Of a stretch of 64,000 nucleotides of DNA, positions 38,501-52,386 are shown piece by piece. Origin of the DNA: Coriaria nepalensis (taxonomy: Eukaryota > Streptophyta > Magnoliopsida > Cucurbitales > Coriariaceae); the NCBI GenBank assembly GCA_027186245.1, contig CP114481.1, forward strand, positions 37,293,501 to 37,357,500, given 5' to 3'. Position numbers and translations under genes: made by a program. Position 1 is the stretch's first letter. Each line of letters begins with the position of its first letter. The notes under the pieces were generated by a model, which saw only the letters and a program-made list of their open reading frames with translations, ran no database searches and had not been told where the DNA came from.

Positions 38501-40500
38501 AAAGCAAGTCGAGTGAATTCAATTTTTGCACTACAAACACGAGTTTCGTGCATAACTTGCAAATGATCAATGCAAGGAAAGTGTGCATTCGTTTAAACTT
38601 TAAATCATTTCAGAGAGTCATTACAAGAAAATAACTTATTTCAAAGCAAGTCGAACGAATTCAATTTTTGCAGTACAAACAGAAGTTTTGTGCATAACTT
38701 GCAAATGATCAATGCAAGGAAAGTGTGCATTCGTTTAACTTAAAATCATTTCAATGAGTCATTTCAAGTCAATAATTTATTTCAAAGCAAGTCGAACGAA
38801 TTCAATTTTTGCACTACAAACACAAGTTTTGTGCATAACTTGCAAATGATCAATGCAAGGAAAGTGTGCATTCGTTTAACCTTAAAATCATTTCAATGAG
38901 TCATTTCAAGTCAATAAGTTATTTCTAACCAAGTCGAACGAATTCAATTTTTGCACTACAAACACAAGTTTTGTGCATAACTTGCAAATGATCATTGCAA
39001 GGAAAGTGTGCATGCGTTTAACCTTAAAATCATTTCAATGAGTCATTTCAAGTCAATAACTTATTTCAAAGCAAGTCGAACGAAATCTATTTTTGCACTA
39101 CAAACACAAGTTTTGTGCATAACTTGCAAATGATCAATGCAAGGAAAGTGTGCATTCGTTTAACCTTAAAATCATTTCAATGAGTCATTTCAAGTCAATA
39201 AGTTATTTCTAACCAAGTCGAACGAATTCAATTTTTGCACTACAAACACAAGTTTTGTGCATAACTTGCAAATGATCATTGCAAGGAAAGTGTGCATGCG
39301 TTTAACCTTAAAATCATTTCAATGAGTCATTTCAAGTCAATAACTTATTTCAAAGCAAGTCGAACGGATTCAATTTTTGCACTACAAACACAAGTTTTGT
39401 GCATAACTTGCAAATGATCAATGCAAGGAAAGTGTGCATTCGTTTAACCTTAAAATCATTTCAATGAGTCATTTCAAGTCAATAAGTTATTTCTAACCAA
39501 GTCGAACGAATTCAATTTTTGCACTACAAACACAAGTTTTGTGCATAACTTGCAAATGATCATTGCAAGGAAAGTGTGCATGCGTTTAACCTTAAAATCA
39601 TTTCAATGAGTCATTTCAAGTCAATAACTTATTTCAAAGCAAGTCGAACGAAATCTATTTTTGCACTACAAACACAAGTTTTGTGCATAACTTGCAAATG
39701 ATCAATGCAAGGAAAGTGTGCATTCGTTTAACCTTAAAATCATTTCAATGAGTCATTTCAAGTCAATAAGTTATTTCTAACCAAGTCGAACGAATTCAAT
39801 TTTTGCACTACAAACACAAGTTTTGTGCATAACTTGCAAATGATCATTGCAAGGAAAGTGTGCATGCGTTTAACCTTAAAATCATTTCAATGAGTCATTT
39901 CAAGTCAATAACTTATTTCAAAGCAAGTCGAACGAAATCTATTTTTGCACTACAAACACAAGTTTTGTGCATAACTTGCAAATGATCAATGCAAGGAAAG
40001 TGTGCATTCGTTTAACCTTTAAATCATTTCAGAGAGTCATTACAAGTAAATAACTTATTTCAAAGCAAGTCGAACGAATTCAATTTTTGCAGTACAAACA
40101 GAAGTTTTGTGCATAACTTGCAAATGATCAATGCAAGGAAAGTGTGCATTCGTTTAACCTTAAAATCATTTCAATGAGTCATTTCAAGTCAATAACTTAT
40201 TTCAAAGCAAGTCGAACGGATTCAATTTTTGCACAACAAACACAAGTTTTCTGCATAACTTGCAAATGATCAATGCAAGGAAAGTGTGCATTCGTTTAAC
40301 CTTAAAATCATTTCAATGAGTCATTTCAAGTCAATAAGTTATTTCTAACCAAGTCGAACGAATTCAATTTTTACACTACAAACACAAGTTTTGTGCATAA
40401 CTTGCAAATGATCATTGCAAGGAAAGTGTGCATGCGTTTAACCTTAAAATCATTTCAATGAGTCATTTCAAGTCAATAACTTATTTCAAAGCAAGTCGAA
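35520..40500 (+). repeat. Higher-order repeat E, copy 2 (about 4.98 kb)
   Basis: This is the second copy, separated from the first by about one monomer (35,396-35,519, a TTTTTACACTAC/CAGAAGTTTTTTGC type). Compared with copy 1 it lacks one monomer near 36.3 kb and gains 568 bp, exactly four monomers, near 39.3-39.9 kb. The gain is two extra copies of a 284-bp dimer carrying GCATGCG. Its end near 40,500 is marked by GAAATCT where copy 1 has GAATTCTATTTTTACAC. Confidence 0.88.
38916..39990 (+). repeat. Dimer expansion, 284-bp unit
   Basis: The dimer consists of an AATAAGTTATTTCTAACC monomer followed by a CATTGCAAGG...GCATGCGTTTAACC monomer. The rare CATGCG marker is at 39,011, 39,295, 39,579 and 39,863, exactly 284 bp apart. 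In copy 1 of repeat E the run has two (34,473 and 34,757). One member here (near 39,366) ends in CGGATTCAATTTTTGC and not CGAAATCTATTTTTGC, so the four are not perfectly identical. Confidence 0.85.
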
Positions 40501-43500
40501 CGAAATCTATTTTTGCACTACAAACACAAGTTTTGTGCATAACTTGCAAATGATCAATGCAAGGAAAGTGTGCATTCGTTTAACCTTTAAATCATTTCAG
40601 AGAGTCATTACAAGTAAATAACTTATTTCAAAGCAAGTCGAACGAATTCTATTTTTGCACTACAAACACAAGTTTTGTGCATAACTTGCAAATGATCAAT
40701 GCAAGGAAAGTGTGCATTCGTTTAACTTAAAATCATTTCAATGAGTCATTTCAAGTCAATAATTTATTTCAAAGCAAGTCGAACGAATTCAATTTTTGCA
40801 CTACAAACACAAGTTTTGTGCATAACTTGCAAATGATCAATGCAAGGAAAGTGTGCATTCGTTTAACTTAAAATCATTTCAATGAGTCATTTCAAGTCAA
40901 TAATTTATTTCAAAGCAAGTCGAACGAATTCAATTTTTGCAGTACAAACAGAAGTTTAGTGCATAACTTGCAAATGATCAATGCAAGGAAAGTGTGCATT
41001 CTTTTAACTTAAAATCATTTCAATGAGTCATTTCAAGTCAATAATTTATTTCAAACCAAGTCGAACGAATTCAATTTTTGCACTACAAACACAAGTTTTG
41101 TGCATAACTTCCAAATGATCAATGCAAGGAAAGTGTGCATTCGTTTAACCTTAAAATCATTCCAATGAGTCATTTCAAATCAATAACTTATTTCAAAGCA
41201 AGTCGAACGAATTCAATTTTTGCACTACAAACACAAGTTTTGTGCATAACTTGCAAATGATCAATGCAAGGAAAGTGTGCATTCGTTTAACCTAAAATCA
41301 TTTCAATGAGTCATTTCAAATCAATAATTTATTTCAAAGCAAGTCGAACGGATTCAATTTTTGCACAACAAACACAAGTTTTATGCATAACTTGCAAATG
41401 ATCAATGCAAGGAAAGTGTGCATTCGTTTAACCTTGAAATCATTTCAATGAGTCATTTCAAGTCAATAACTTATTTCAAAGCAAGTCGAACGGATTCAAT
41501 TTCTGCACAACAAACACAAGTTTTGTGCATAACTTGCAAATGATCAATGCAAGGAAAGTGTGCATTCGTTTAACCTTAAAATCATTTCAATGAGTCATTT
41601 CAAGTCAATAACTTATTTCAAAGCAAGTCGAACGAATTCTATTTTTGCACTACAAACACAAGTTTTGTGCATAACTTGCAAATGATCAATGCAAGGAAAG
41701 TGTGCATTCGTTTAACCTTAAAATCATTTCAATGAGTCATTTCAAGTCAATAACTTATTTCAAAGCAAGTCGAACGAATTCTATTTTTGCACTACAAACA
41801 GAAGTTTTGTGCATAACTTGCAAATGATCAATGAAAGGAAAGTGTGCATTCTTTTAACTTAAAATCATTTCAATGAGTCATTTCAAGTCAATAATATAAT
41901 TCAAAGCAAGTCGAACGAATTCAATTTTTGCACTACAAACACAAGTTTTGTGAATAACTTGCAAATGATCAATGCAAGGAAAGTGTGCATTCGTTTAACT
42001 TAAAATCATTTCAATGAGTCATTTCAAGTCAATAATTTATTTCAAAGCAAGTCGAACGAATTCAATTTTTGCACTACAAACACAAGTTTTGTGCATAACT
42101 TCCAAATGATCAATGCAAGGAAAGTGTGCATTCGTTTAACCTTTAAATCATTTCAATGAGTCATTTCAAATCAATAACTTATTTCAAAGCAAGTCGAACG
42201 AATTCAATTTTTGCAGTACAAACAGAAGTTTTGTGCATAACTTGCAAATGATCAATGCAAGGAAAGTGTGCATTCGTTTAACTTAAAATCATTTCAATGA
42301 GTCATTTCAAGTCAATAATTTATTTCAAAGCAAGTCGAACGAATTCAATTTTTGCACTACAAACACAAGTTTTGTGCATAACTTGCAAATGATCAATGCA
42401 AGGAAAGTGTGCATTCGTTTAACCTTAAAATCATTTCAATGAGTCATTTCAAATCAATAACTTATTTCAAAGCAAGTCGAACGAATTCAATTTTTGCAGT
42501 ACAAACAGAAGTTTTGTGCATAACTTGCAAATGATCAATGCAAGGAAAGTGTGCATTCGTTTAACCTTAAAATCATTTCAACGAGTCATTTCAAGTCAAT
42601 AACTTATTTCAAAGCAAGTCGAACGAATTCAATTTTTGCACTACAAACACAAGTTTTGTGCATAACTTGCAAATGATCAATGCGAGGAAAGTGTGCATTC
42701 GTTTAACTTAAAATCATTTCAATGAGTCATTTGAAGTCAATGACTTATTTCAAAGCAAGTTGAACGAATTCTATTTTTTCACTACAAACACAAGTTTTGT
42801 GCATAACTTGCAAATGATCAATGCGAGGAAAGTGTGCATTCGTTTAACTTAAAATCATTTCAATGAGTCATTTCAAGTCAATAACTTATTTCAAAGCAAG
42901 TCGAACGAAATCTATTTTTGCACTACAAACACAAGTTTTGTGCATAACTTGCAAATGATCAATGCAAGGAAAGTGTGCATTCGTTTAACCTTTAAATCAT
43001 TTCAGAGAGTCATTACAAGTAAATAACTTATTTCAAAGCAAGTCGAACGAATTCTATTTTTGCACTACAAACACAAGTTTTGTGCATAACTTGCAAATGA
43101 TCAATGCAAGGAAAGTGTGCATTCGTTTAACTTAAAATCATTTCAATGAGTCATTTCAAGTCAATAATTTATTTCAAAGCAAGTCGAACGAATTCAATTT
43201 TTGCACTACAAACACAAGTTTTGTGCATAACTTGCAAATGATCAATGCAAGGAAAGTGTGCATTCGTTTAACTTAAAATCATTTCAATGAGTCATTTCAA
43301 GTCAATAATTTATTTCAAAGCAAGTCGAACGAATTCAATTTTTGCAGTACAAACAGAAGTTTTGTGCATAACTTGCAAATGATCAATGCAAGGAAAGTGT
43401 GCATTCTTTTAACTTAAAATCATTTCAATGAGTCATTTCAAGTCAATAATTTATTTCAAACCAAGTCGAACGAATTCAATTTTTGCACTACAAACACAAG

Positions 43501-46500
43501 TTTTGTGCATAACTTCCAAATGATCAATGCAAGGAAAGTGGGCATTCGTTTAACTTAAAATCATTTCAATGAGTCATTTCAAGTCAATAAGTTATTTCTA
43601 ACCAAGTCGAACGAATTCAATTTTTGCACTACAAACACAAGTTTTGTGCATAACTTGCAAATGATCATTGCAAGGAAAGTGTGCATTCGTTTAACCTTAA
43701 AATCATTTCAATGAGTCATTTCAAGTCAATAACTTATTTCAAAGCAAGTCGAACGAAATCTATTTTTGCACTACAAACACAAGTTTTGTGCATAAATTGC
43801 AAATGATCAATGCAAGGAAAGTGTGCATTCGTTTAACCTTTAAATCATTTCAGAGAGTCATTACAAGTAAATGACTTATTTCAAAGCAAGTCGAACGAAT
43901 TCTATTTTTGCACTACAAACACAAGTTTTGTGCATAACTTGCAAATGATCAATGCAAGGAAAGTGTGCATTCGTTTAACTTAAAATCATTTCAATGAGTC
44001 ATTTCAAGTCAATAATTTATTTCAAAGCAAGTCGAACGAATTCAATTTTTGCACTACAAACACAAGTTTTGTGCATAACTTGCAAATGATCAATGCGAGG
44101 AAAGTGTGCATTCGTTTAACTTAAAATCATTTCAATGAGTCATTTCAAGTCAATGACTTATTTCAAAGCAAGTTGAACGAATTCTATTTTTTCACTACAA
44201 ACACAAGTTTTGTGCATAACTTGCAAATGATCAATGCGAGGAAAGTGTGCATTCGTTTAACTTAAAATCATTTCAATGAGTCATTTCAAGTCAATAACTT
44301 ATTTCAAAGCAAGTCGAACGAAATCTATTTTTGCACTACAAACACAAGTTTTGTGCATAACTTGCAAATGATCAATGCAAGGAAAGTGTGCATTCGTTTA
44401 ACCTTTAAATCATTTCAGAGAGTCATTACAAGTAAATAACTTATTTCAAAGCAAGTCGAACGAATGCTATTTTTGCACTACAAACACAAGTTTTGTGCAT
44501 AACTTGCAAATGATCAATGCAAGGAAAGTGTGCATTCGTTTAACTTAAAATCATTTCAATGAGTCATTTCAAGTCAATAATTTATTTCAAAGCAAGTCGA
44601 ACGAATTCAATTTTTGCACTACAAACACAAGTTTTGTGCATAACTTGCAAATGATCAATGCAAGGAAAGTGTGCATTCATTTAACTTAAAATCATTTCAA
44701 TGAGTCATTTCAAGTCAATAATTTATTTCAAAGCAAGTCGAACGAATTCAATTTTTGCAGTACAAACAGAAGTTTTGTGCATAACTTGCAAATGATCAAT
44801 GCAAGGAAAGTGTGCATTCTTTTAACTTAAAATCATTTCAATGAGTCATTTCAAGTCAATAATTTATTTCAAACCAAGTCGAACGAATTCAATTTTTGCA
44901 CTACAAACACAAGTTTTGTGCATAACTTCCAAATGATCAATGCAAGGAAAGTGGGCATTCGTTTAACTTAAAATCATTTCAATGAGTCATTTCAAGTCAA
45001 TAATTTATTTCAAAGCAAGTCGAACGAATTCAATTTTTGCACTACAAACACAAGTTTTGTGCATAACTTGCAAATGATCAATGCGAGGAAAGTGTGCATT
45101 CGTTTAACTTAAAATCATTTCAATGAGTCATTTCAAGTCAATGACTTATTTCAAAGCAAGTTGAACGAATTCTATTTTTTCACTACAAACACAAGTTTTG
45201 TGCATAACTTGCAAATGATCAATGCGAGGAAAGTGTGCATTCGTTTAACTTAAAATCATTTCAATGAGTCATTTCAAGTCAATAACTTATTTCAAAGCAA
45301 GTCGAACGAAATCTATTTTTGCACTACAAACACAAGTTTTGTGCATAACTTGCAAATGATCAATGCAAGGAAAGTGTGCATTCGTTTAACTTAAAATCAT
45401 TTCAATGAGTCATTTCAAATCAATAACTTATTTCAAAGCAAGTCGAACGAATTCAATTTTTGCACTACAAACACAAGTTTTGTGCATAACTTGCAAATGA
45501 TCAATGCAAGGAAAGTGTGCATTCGTTTAACTTAAAATCATTTCAATGATTCATTTCAAGTCAATAATTTATTTCAAAGCAAGTCGAACGAATTCAATTT
45601 TTGCACTACAAACACAAGTTTTGTGCATAACTTCCAAATGATCAATGCAAGGAAAGTGTGCATTCGTTTAACCTTTAAATCATTTCAATGAGTCATTTCA
45701 AATCAATAACTTATTTCAAAGCAAGTCGAACGAATTCAATTTTTGCAGTACAAACAGAAGTTTTGTGCATAACTTGCAAATGATCAATGCAAGGAAAGTG
45801 TGCATTCTTTTAACTTAAAATCATTTCAATGAGTCATTTCAAGTCAATAATTTATTTCAAACCAAGTCGAACGAATTCAATTTTTGCACTACAAACACAA
45901 GTTTTGTGCATAACTTGCAAATGATCAATGCAAGGAAAGTGTGCATTCGTTTAACTTAAAATCATTTCAATGAGTCATTTCAAGTCAATAATTTATTTCA
46001 AAGCAAGTCGAACGAATTCAATTTTTGCAGTACAAACAGAAGTTTTGTGCATAACTTGCAAATGATCAATGCAAGGAAAGTGTGCATTCTTTTAACTTAA
46101 AATCATTTCAATGAGTCATTTCAAGTCAATAATTTATTTCAAAGCAAGTCGAACGAATTCAATTTTTGCACTACAAACACAAGTTTTGTGCATAACTTCC
46201 AAATGATCAATGCAAGGAAAGTGGGCATTCGTTTAACTTAAAATCATTTCAATGAGTCATTTCAAGTCAATAAGTTATTTCAAACCAAGTCGAACGAATT
46301 CAATTTTTGCACTACAAACACAAGTTTTGTGCATAACTTCCAAATGATCAATGCAAGGAAAGTGTGCATTCTTTTAACTTAAAATCATTTCAATGAGTCA
46401 TTTCAAGTCAATAAGTTATTTCAAACCAAGTCGAACGAATTCAATTTTTGCACTACAAACACAAGTTTTGTGCATAACTTCCAAATGATCAATGCAAGGA

Positions 46501-48432
46501 AAGTGTGCATTCTTTTAACTTAAAATCATTTCAATGAGTCATTTCAAGTCAATAATTTATTTCAAACCAAGTCGAACGAATTCAATTTTTGCACTACAAA
46601 CACAAGTTTTGTGCATAACTTCCAAATGATCAATGCAAGGAAAGTGGGCATTCGTTTAACTTAAAATCATTTCAATGAGTCATTTCAAGTCTATAATTTA
46701 TTTCAAACCAAGTCGAACGAATTCAATTTTTGCACTACAAACACAAGTTTTGTGCATAACTTCCAAATGATCAATGCAAGGAAAGTGGGCATTCGTTTAA
46801 CTTAAAATCATTTCAATGAGTCATTTCAAGTCAATAAGTTATTTCTAACCAAGTCGAACGAATTCAATTTTTGCACTACAAACACAAGTTTTGTGCATAA
46901 CTTGCAAATGATCATTGCAAGGAAAGTGTGCATTCGTTTAACCTTAAAATCATTTCAATGAGTCATTTCAAGTCAATAACTTATTTCAAAGCAAGTCGAA
47001 CGAAATCTATTTTTGCACTACAAACACAAGTTTTGTGCATAACTTGCAAATGATCAATGCAAGGAAAGTGTGCATTCGTTTAACCTTTAAATAATTTCAG
47101 AGAGTCATTACAAGTAAATAACTTATTTCAAAGCAAGTCGAACGAATTCTATTTTTGCACTACAAACACAAGTTTTGTGCATAACTTGCAAATGATCAAT
47201 GCAAGGAAAGTGTGCATTCGTTTAACTTAAAATCATTTCAATGAGTCATTTCAAGTCAATAATTTATTTCAAAGCAAGTCGAACGAATTCAATTTTTGCA
47301 CTACAAACACAAGTTTTGTGCATAACTTGCAAATGATCAATGCAAGGAAAGTGTGCATTCGTTTAACTTAAAATCATTTCAATGAGTCATTTCAAGTCAA
47401 TAATTTATTTCAAAGCAAGTCGAACGAATTCAATTTTTGCAGTACAAACAGAAGTTTTGTGCATAACTTGCAAATGATCAATGCAAGGAAAGTGTGCATT
47501 CTTTTAACTTAAAATCATTTCAATGAGTCATTTCAAGTCAATAATTTATTTCAAACCAAGTCGAACGAATTCAATTTTTGCACTACAAACACAAGTTTTG
47601 TGCATAACTTCCAAATGATCAATGCAAGGAAAGTGGGCATTCGTTTAACTTAAAATCATTTCAATGAGTCATTTCAAGTCAATAAGTTATTTCTAACCAA
47701 GTCGAACGAATTCAATTTTTGCACTACAAACACAAGTTTTGTGCATAACTTGCAAATGATCATTGCAAGGAAAGTGTGCATTCTTTTAATTTAAAATCAT
47801 TTCAATGAGTCATTTCAAGTCAATAATTTATTTCAAACCAAGTCGAACGAATTCAATTTTTGCACTACAAACACAAGTTTTGTGCATAACTTCCAAATGA
47901 TCAATGCAAGGAAAGTGTGCATTCGTTTAACTTAAAATCATTTCAATGAGTCATTTCAAGTCAATAATTTATTTCAAAGCAAGTCGAACGAATTCAATTT
48001 TTGCACTACAAACACAAGTTTTGTGCATAACTTGCAAATGATCAATGCAAGGAAAGTGTGCATTCGTTTAACTTAAAATCATTTCAATGAGTCATTTCAA
48101 GTCAATAATTTATTTCAAAGCAAGTCGAACGAATTCAATTTTTGCACTACAAACACAAGTTTTGTGCATAACTTCCAAATGATCAATGCAAGGAAAGTGT
48201 GCATTCTTTTAACTTAAAATCATTTCAATGAGTCATTTCAAGTCAATAATTTATTTCAAAGCAAGTCGAACGAATTCAATTTTTGCACTACAAACACAAG
48301 TTTTGTGCATAACTTCCAAATGATCAATGCAAGGAAAGTGTGCATTCGTTTAACTTAAAATCATTTCAATGAGTCATTTCAAATCAATAACTTATTTCAA
48401 AGCAAGTCGAACGAATTCAATTTTTGCACTAC
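40501..48432 (+). repeat. Mosaic of mainly 141-bp monomer families
   Basis: This 7.9-kb stretch is all satellite and enriched in 141-bp AACTTAAAATC monomers with AATAATTTATTT, TTTCAAACC and CTTCCAAATG...GGGCATTCG types. It includes a block P head with ATGAAAGG (about 41.29-41.83 kb), three pairs of adjacent GCGAGG monomers (about 42.66/42.82, 44.09/44.23, 45.08/45.22 kb; the last two pairs are 988 bp, seven monomers, apart), and a 2,682-bp correspondence between 46,691 and 49,373 (rare GTCTATAATTTATTT). Private oddities are AATAATATAATTC near 41,891 and GTGAATAAC near 41,951. No gene. Confidence 0.8.
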
Positions 48433-50409
48433 AAACACAAGTTTTGTGCATAACTTGCAAATGATCAATGCAAGGAAAGTGTGCATTCGTTTAACTTAAA
48501 ATCATTTCAATGAGTCATTTCAAATCAATAACTTATTTCAAAGCAAGTCGAACGAATTCAATTTTTGCACTACAAACACAAGTTTTGTGCATAACTTGCA
48601 AATGATCAATGCAAGGAAAGTGTGCATTCGTTTAACTTAAAATCATTTCAATGATTCATTTCAAGTCAATAATTTATTTCAAAGCAAGTCGAACGAATTC
48701 AATTTTTGCACTACAAACACAAGTTTTGTGCATAACTTCCAAATGATCAATGCAAGGAAAGTGTGCATTCGTTTAACCTTTAAATCATTTCAATGAGTCA
48801 TTTCAAATCAATAACTTATTTCAAAGCAAGTCGAACGAATTCAATTTTTGCAGTACAAACAGAAGTTTTGTGCATAACTTGCAAATGATCAATGCAAGGA
48901 AAGTGTGCATTCTTTTAACTTAAAATCATTTCAATGAGTCATTTCAAGTCAATAATTTATTTCAAAGCAAGTCGAACGAATTCAATTTTTGCACTACAAA
49001 CACAAGTTTTGTGCATAACTTCCAAATGATCAATGCAAGGAAAGTGGGCATTCGTTTAACTTAAAATCATTTCAATGAGTCATTTCAAGTCAATAAGTTA
49101 TTTCAAACCAAGTCGAACGAATTCAATTTTTGCACTACAAACACAAGTTTTGTGCATAACTTCCAAATGATCAATGCAAGGAAAGTGTGCATTCTTTTAA
49201 CTTAAAATCATTTCAATGAGTCATTTCAAGTCAATAATTTATTTCAAACCAAGTCGAACGAATTCAATTTTTGCACTACAAACACAAGTTTTGTGCATAA
49301 CTTCCAAATGATCAATGCAAGGAAAGTGGGCATTCGTTTAACTTAAAATCATTTCAATGAGTCATTTCAAGTCTATAATTTATTTCAAACCAAGTCGAAC
49401 GAATTCAATTTTTGCACTACAAACACAAGTTTTGTGCATAACTTCCAAATGATCAATGCAAGGAAAGTGGGCATTCGTTTAACTTAAAATCATTTCAATG
49501 AGTCATTTCAAGTCAATAAGTTATTTCTAACCAAGTCGAACGAATTCAATTTTTGCACTACAAACACAAGTTTTGTGCATAACTTGCAAATGATCATTGC
49601 AAGGAAAGTGTGCATTCGTTTAACCTTAAAATCATTTCAATGAGTCATTTCAAGTCAATAACTTATTTCAAAGCAAGTCGAACGAAATCTATTTTTGCAC
49701 TACAAACACAAGTTTTGTGCATAACTTGCAAATGATCAATGCAAGGAAAGTGTGCATTCGTTTAACCTTTAAATAATTTCAGAGAGTCATTACAAGTAAA
49801 TAACTTATTTCAAAGCAAGTCGAACGAATTCTATTTTTGCACTACAAACACAAGTTTTGTGCATAACTTGCAAATGATCAATGCAAGGAAAGTGTGCATT
49901 CGTTTAACTTAAAATCATTTCAATGAGTCATTTCAAGTCAATAATTTATTTCAAAGCAAGTTGAACGAATTCAATTTTTGCACTACAAACACAAGTTTTG
50001 TGCATAACTTGCAAATGATCAATGCAAGGAAAGTGTGCATTCGTTTAACTTAAAATCATTTCAATGAGTCATTTCAAGTCAATAATTTATTTCAAAGCAA
50101 GTCGAACGAATTCAATTTTTGCAGTACAAACAGAAGTTTTGTGCATAACTTGCAAATGATCAATGCAAGGAAAGTGTGCATTCTTTTAACTTAAAATCAT
50201 TTCAATGAGTCATTTCAAGTCAATAATTTATTTCAAACCAAGTCGAACGAATTCAATTTTTGCACTACAAACACAAGTTTTGTGCATAACTTCCAAATGA
50301 TCAATGCAAGGAAAGTGGGCATTCGTTTAACTTAAAATCATTTCAATGAGTCATTTCAAGTCAATAAGTTATTTCTAACCAAGTCGAACGAATTCAATTT
50401 TTGCACTAC
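48433..50409 (+). repeat. Higher-order repeat F, copy 1 (14 monomers, 1,977 bp)
   Basis: This is the first of three tandem copies with an exact 1,977-bp period. Markers at that offset include ATGATTCATTTC (48,651/50,628/52,605), GTCTATAATTT (49,373/51,350/53,327) and CAAGTTGAACGAATTCAA (49,957/51,934/53,911). Three 142-bp and eleven 141-bp monomers would give 1,977 bp. The unit includes GCAGTACAAACAGAAG, TTTCAAACC and GGGCATTCG monomers and ends with the AATAAGTTATTTCTAACC type. Confidence 0.93.
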
Positions 50410-52386
50410 AAACACAAGTTTTGTGCATAACTTGCAAATGATCAATGCAAGGAAAGTGTGCATTCGTTTAACTTAAAATCATTTCAATGAGTCATTTCAA
50501 ATCAATAACTTATTTCAAAGCAAGTCGAACGAATTCAATTTTTGCACTACAAACACAAGTTTTGTGCATAACTTGCAAATGATCAATGCAAGGAAAGTGT
50601 GCATTCGTTTAACTTAAAATCATTTCAATGATTCATTTCAAGTCAATAATTTATTTCAAAGCAAGTCGAACGAATTCAATTTTTGCACTACAAACACAAG
50701 TTTTGTGCATAACTTCCAAATGATCAATGCAAGGAAAGTGTGCATTCGTTTAACCTTTAAATCATTTCAATGAGTCATTTCAAATCAATAACTTATTTCA
50801 AAGCAAGTCGAACGAATTCAATTTTTGCAGTACAAACAGAAGTTTTGTGCATAACTTGCAAATGATCAATGCAAGGAAAGTGTGCATTCTTTTAACTTAA
50901 AATCATTTCAATGAGTCATTTCAAGTCAATAATTTATTTCAAAGCAAGTCGAACGAATTCAATTTTTGCACTACAAACACAAGTTTTGTGCATAACTTCC
51001 AAATGATCAATGCAAGGAAAGTGGGCATTCGTTTAACTTAAAATCATTTCAATGAGTCATTTCAAGTCAATAAGTTATTTCAAACCAAGTCGAACGAATT
51101 CAATTTTTGCACTACAAACACAAGTTTTGTGCATAACTTCCAAATGATCAATGCAAGGAAAGTGTGCATTCTTTTAACTTAAAATCATTTCAATGAGTCA
51201 TTTCAAGTCAATAATTTATTTCAAACCAAGTCGAACGAATTCAATTTTTGCACTACAAACACAAGTTTTGTGCATAACTTCCAAATGATCAATGCAAGGA
51301 AAGTGGGCATTCGTTTAACTTAAAATCATTTCAATGAGTCATTTCAAGTCTATAATTTATTTCAAACCAAGTCGAACGAATTCAATTTTTGCACTACAAA
51401 CACAAGTTTTGTGCATAACTTCCAAATGATCAATGCAAGGAAAGTGGGCATTCGTTTAACTTAAAATCATTTCAATGAGTCATTTCAAGTCAATAAGTTA
51501 TTTCTAACCAAGTCGAACGAATTCAATTTTTGCACTACAAACACAAGTTTTGTGCATAACTTGCAAATGATCATTGCAAGGAAAGTGTGCATTCGTTTAA
51601 CCTTAAAATCATTTCAATGAGTCATTTCAAGTCAATAACTTATTTCAAAGCAAGTCGAACGAAATCTATTTTTGCACTACAAACACAAGTTTTGTGCATA
51701 ACTTGCAAATGATCAATGCAAGGAAAGTGTGCATTCGTTTAACCTTTAAATAATTTCAGAGAGTCATTACAAGTAAATAACTTATTTCAAAGCAAGTCGA
51801 ACGAATTCTATTTTTGCACTACAAACACAAGTTTTGTGCATAACTTGCAAATGATCAATGCAAGGAAAGTGTGCATTCGTTTAACTTAAAATCATTTCAA
51901 TGAGTCATTTCAAGTCAATAATTTATTTCAAAGCAAGTTGAACGAATTCAATTTTTGCACTACAAACACAAGTTTTGTGCATAACTTGCAAATGATCAAT
52001 GCAAGGAAAGTGTGCATTCGTTTAACTTAAAATCATTTCAATGAGTCATTTCAAGTCAATAATTTATTTCAAAGCAAGTCGAACGAATTCAATTTTTGCA
52101 GTACAAACAGAAGTTTTGTGCATAACTTGCAAATGATCAATGCAAGGAAAGTGTGCATTCTTTTAACTTAAAATCATTTCAATGAGTCATTTCAAGTCAA
52201 TAATTTATTTCAAACCAAGTCGAACGAATTCAATTTTTGCACTACAAACACAAGTTTTGTGCATAACTTCCAAATGATCAATGCAAGGAAAGTGGGCATT
52301 CGTTTAACTTAAAATCATTTCAATGAGTCATTTCAAGTCAATAAGTTATTTCTAACCAAGTCGAACGAATTCAATTTTTGCACTAC
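50410..52386 (+). repeat. Higher-order repeat F, copy 2 (1,977 bp)
   Basis: This is the middle copy. Every marker I compared matches copies 1 and 3 at the exact offset, and I saw no base or length difference in the lines compared. The three copies share CAAGTTGAAC in a 141-bp GAATTCAA context, which the otherwise similar monomer near 47.28 kb lacks. That change therefore arose before the triplication and after the split from the 45-48 kb unit. Confidence 0.93.
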
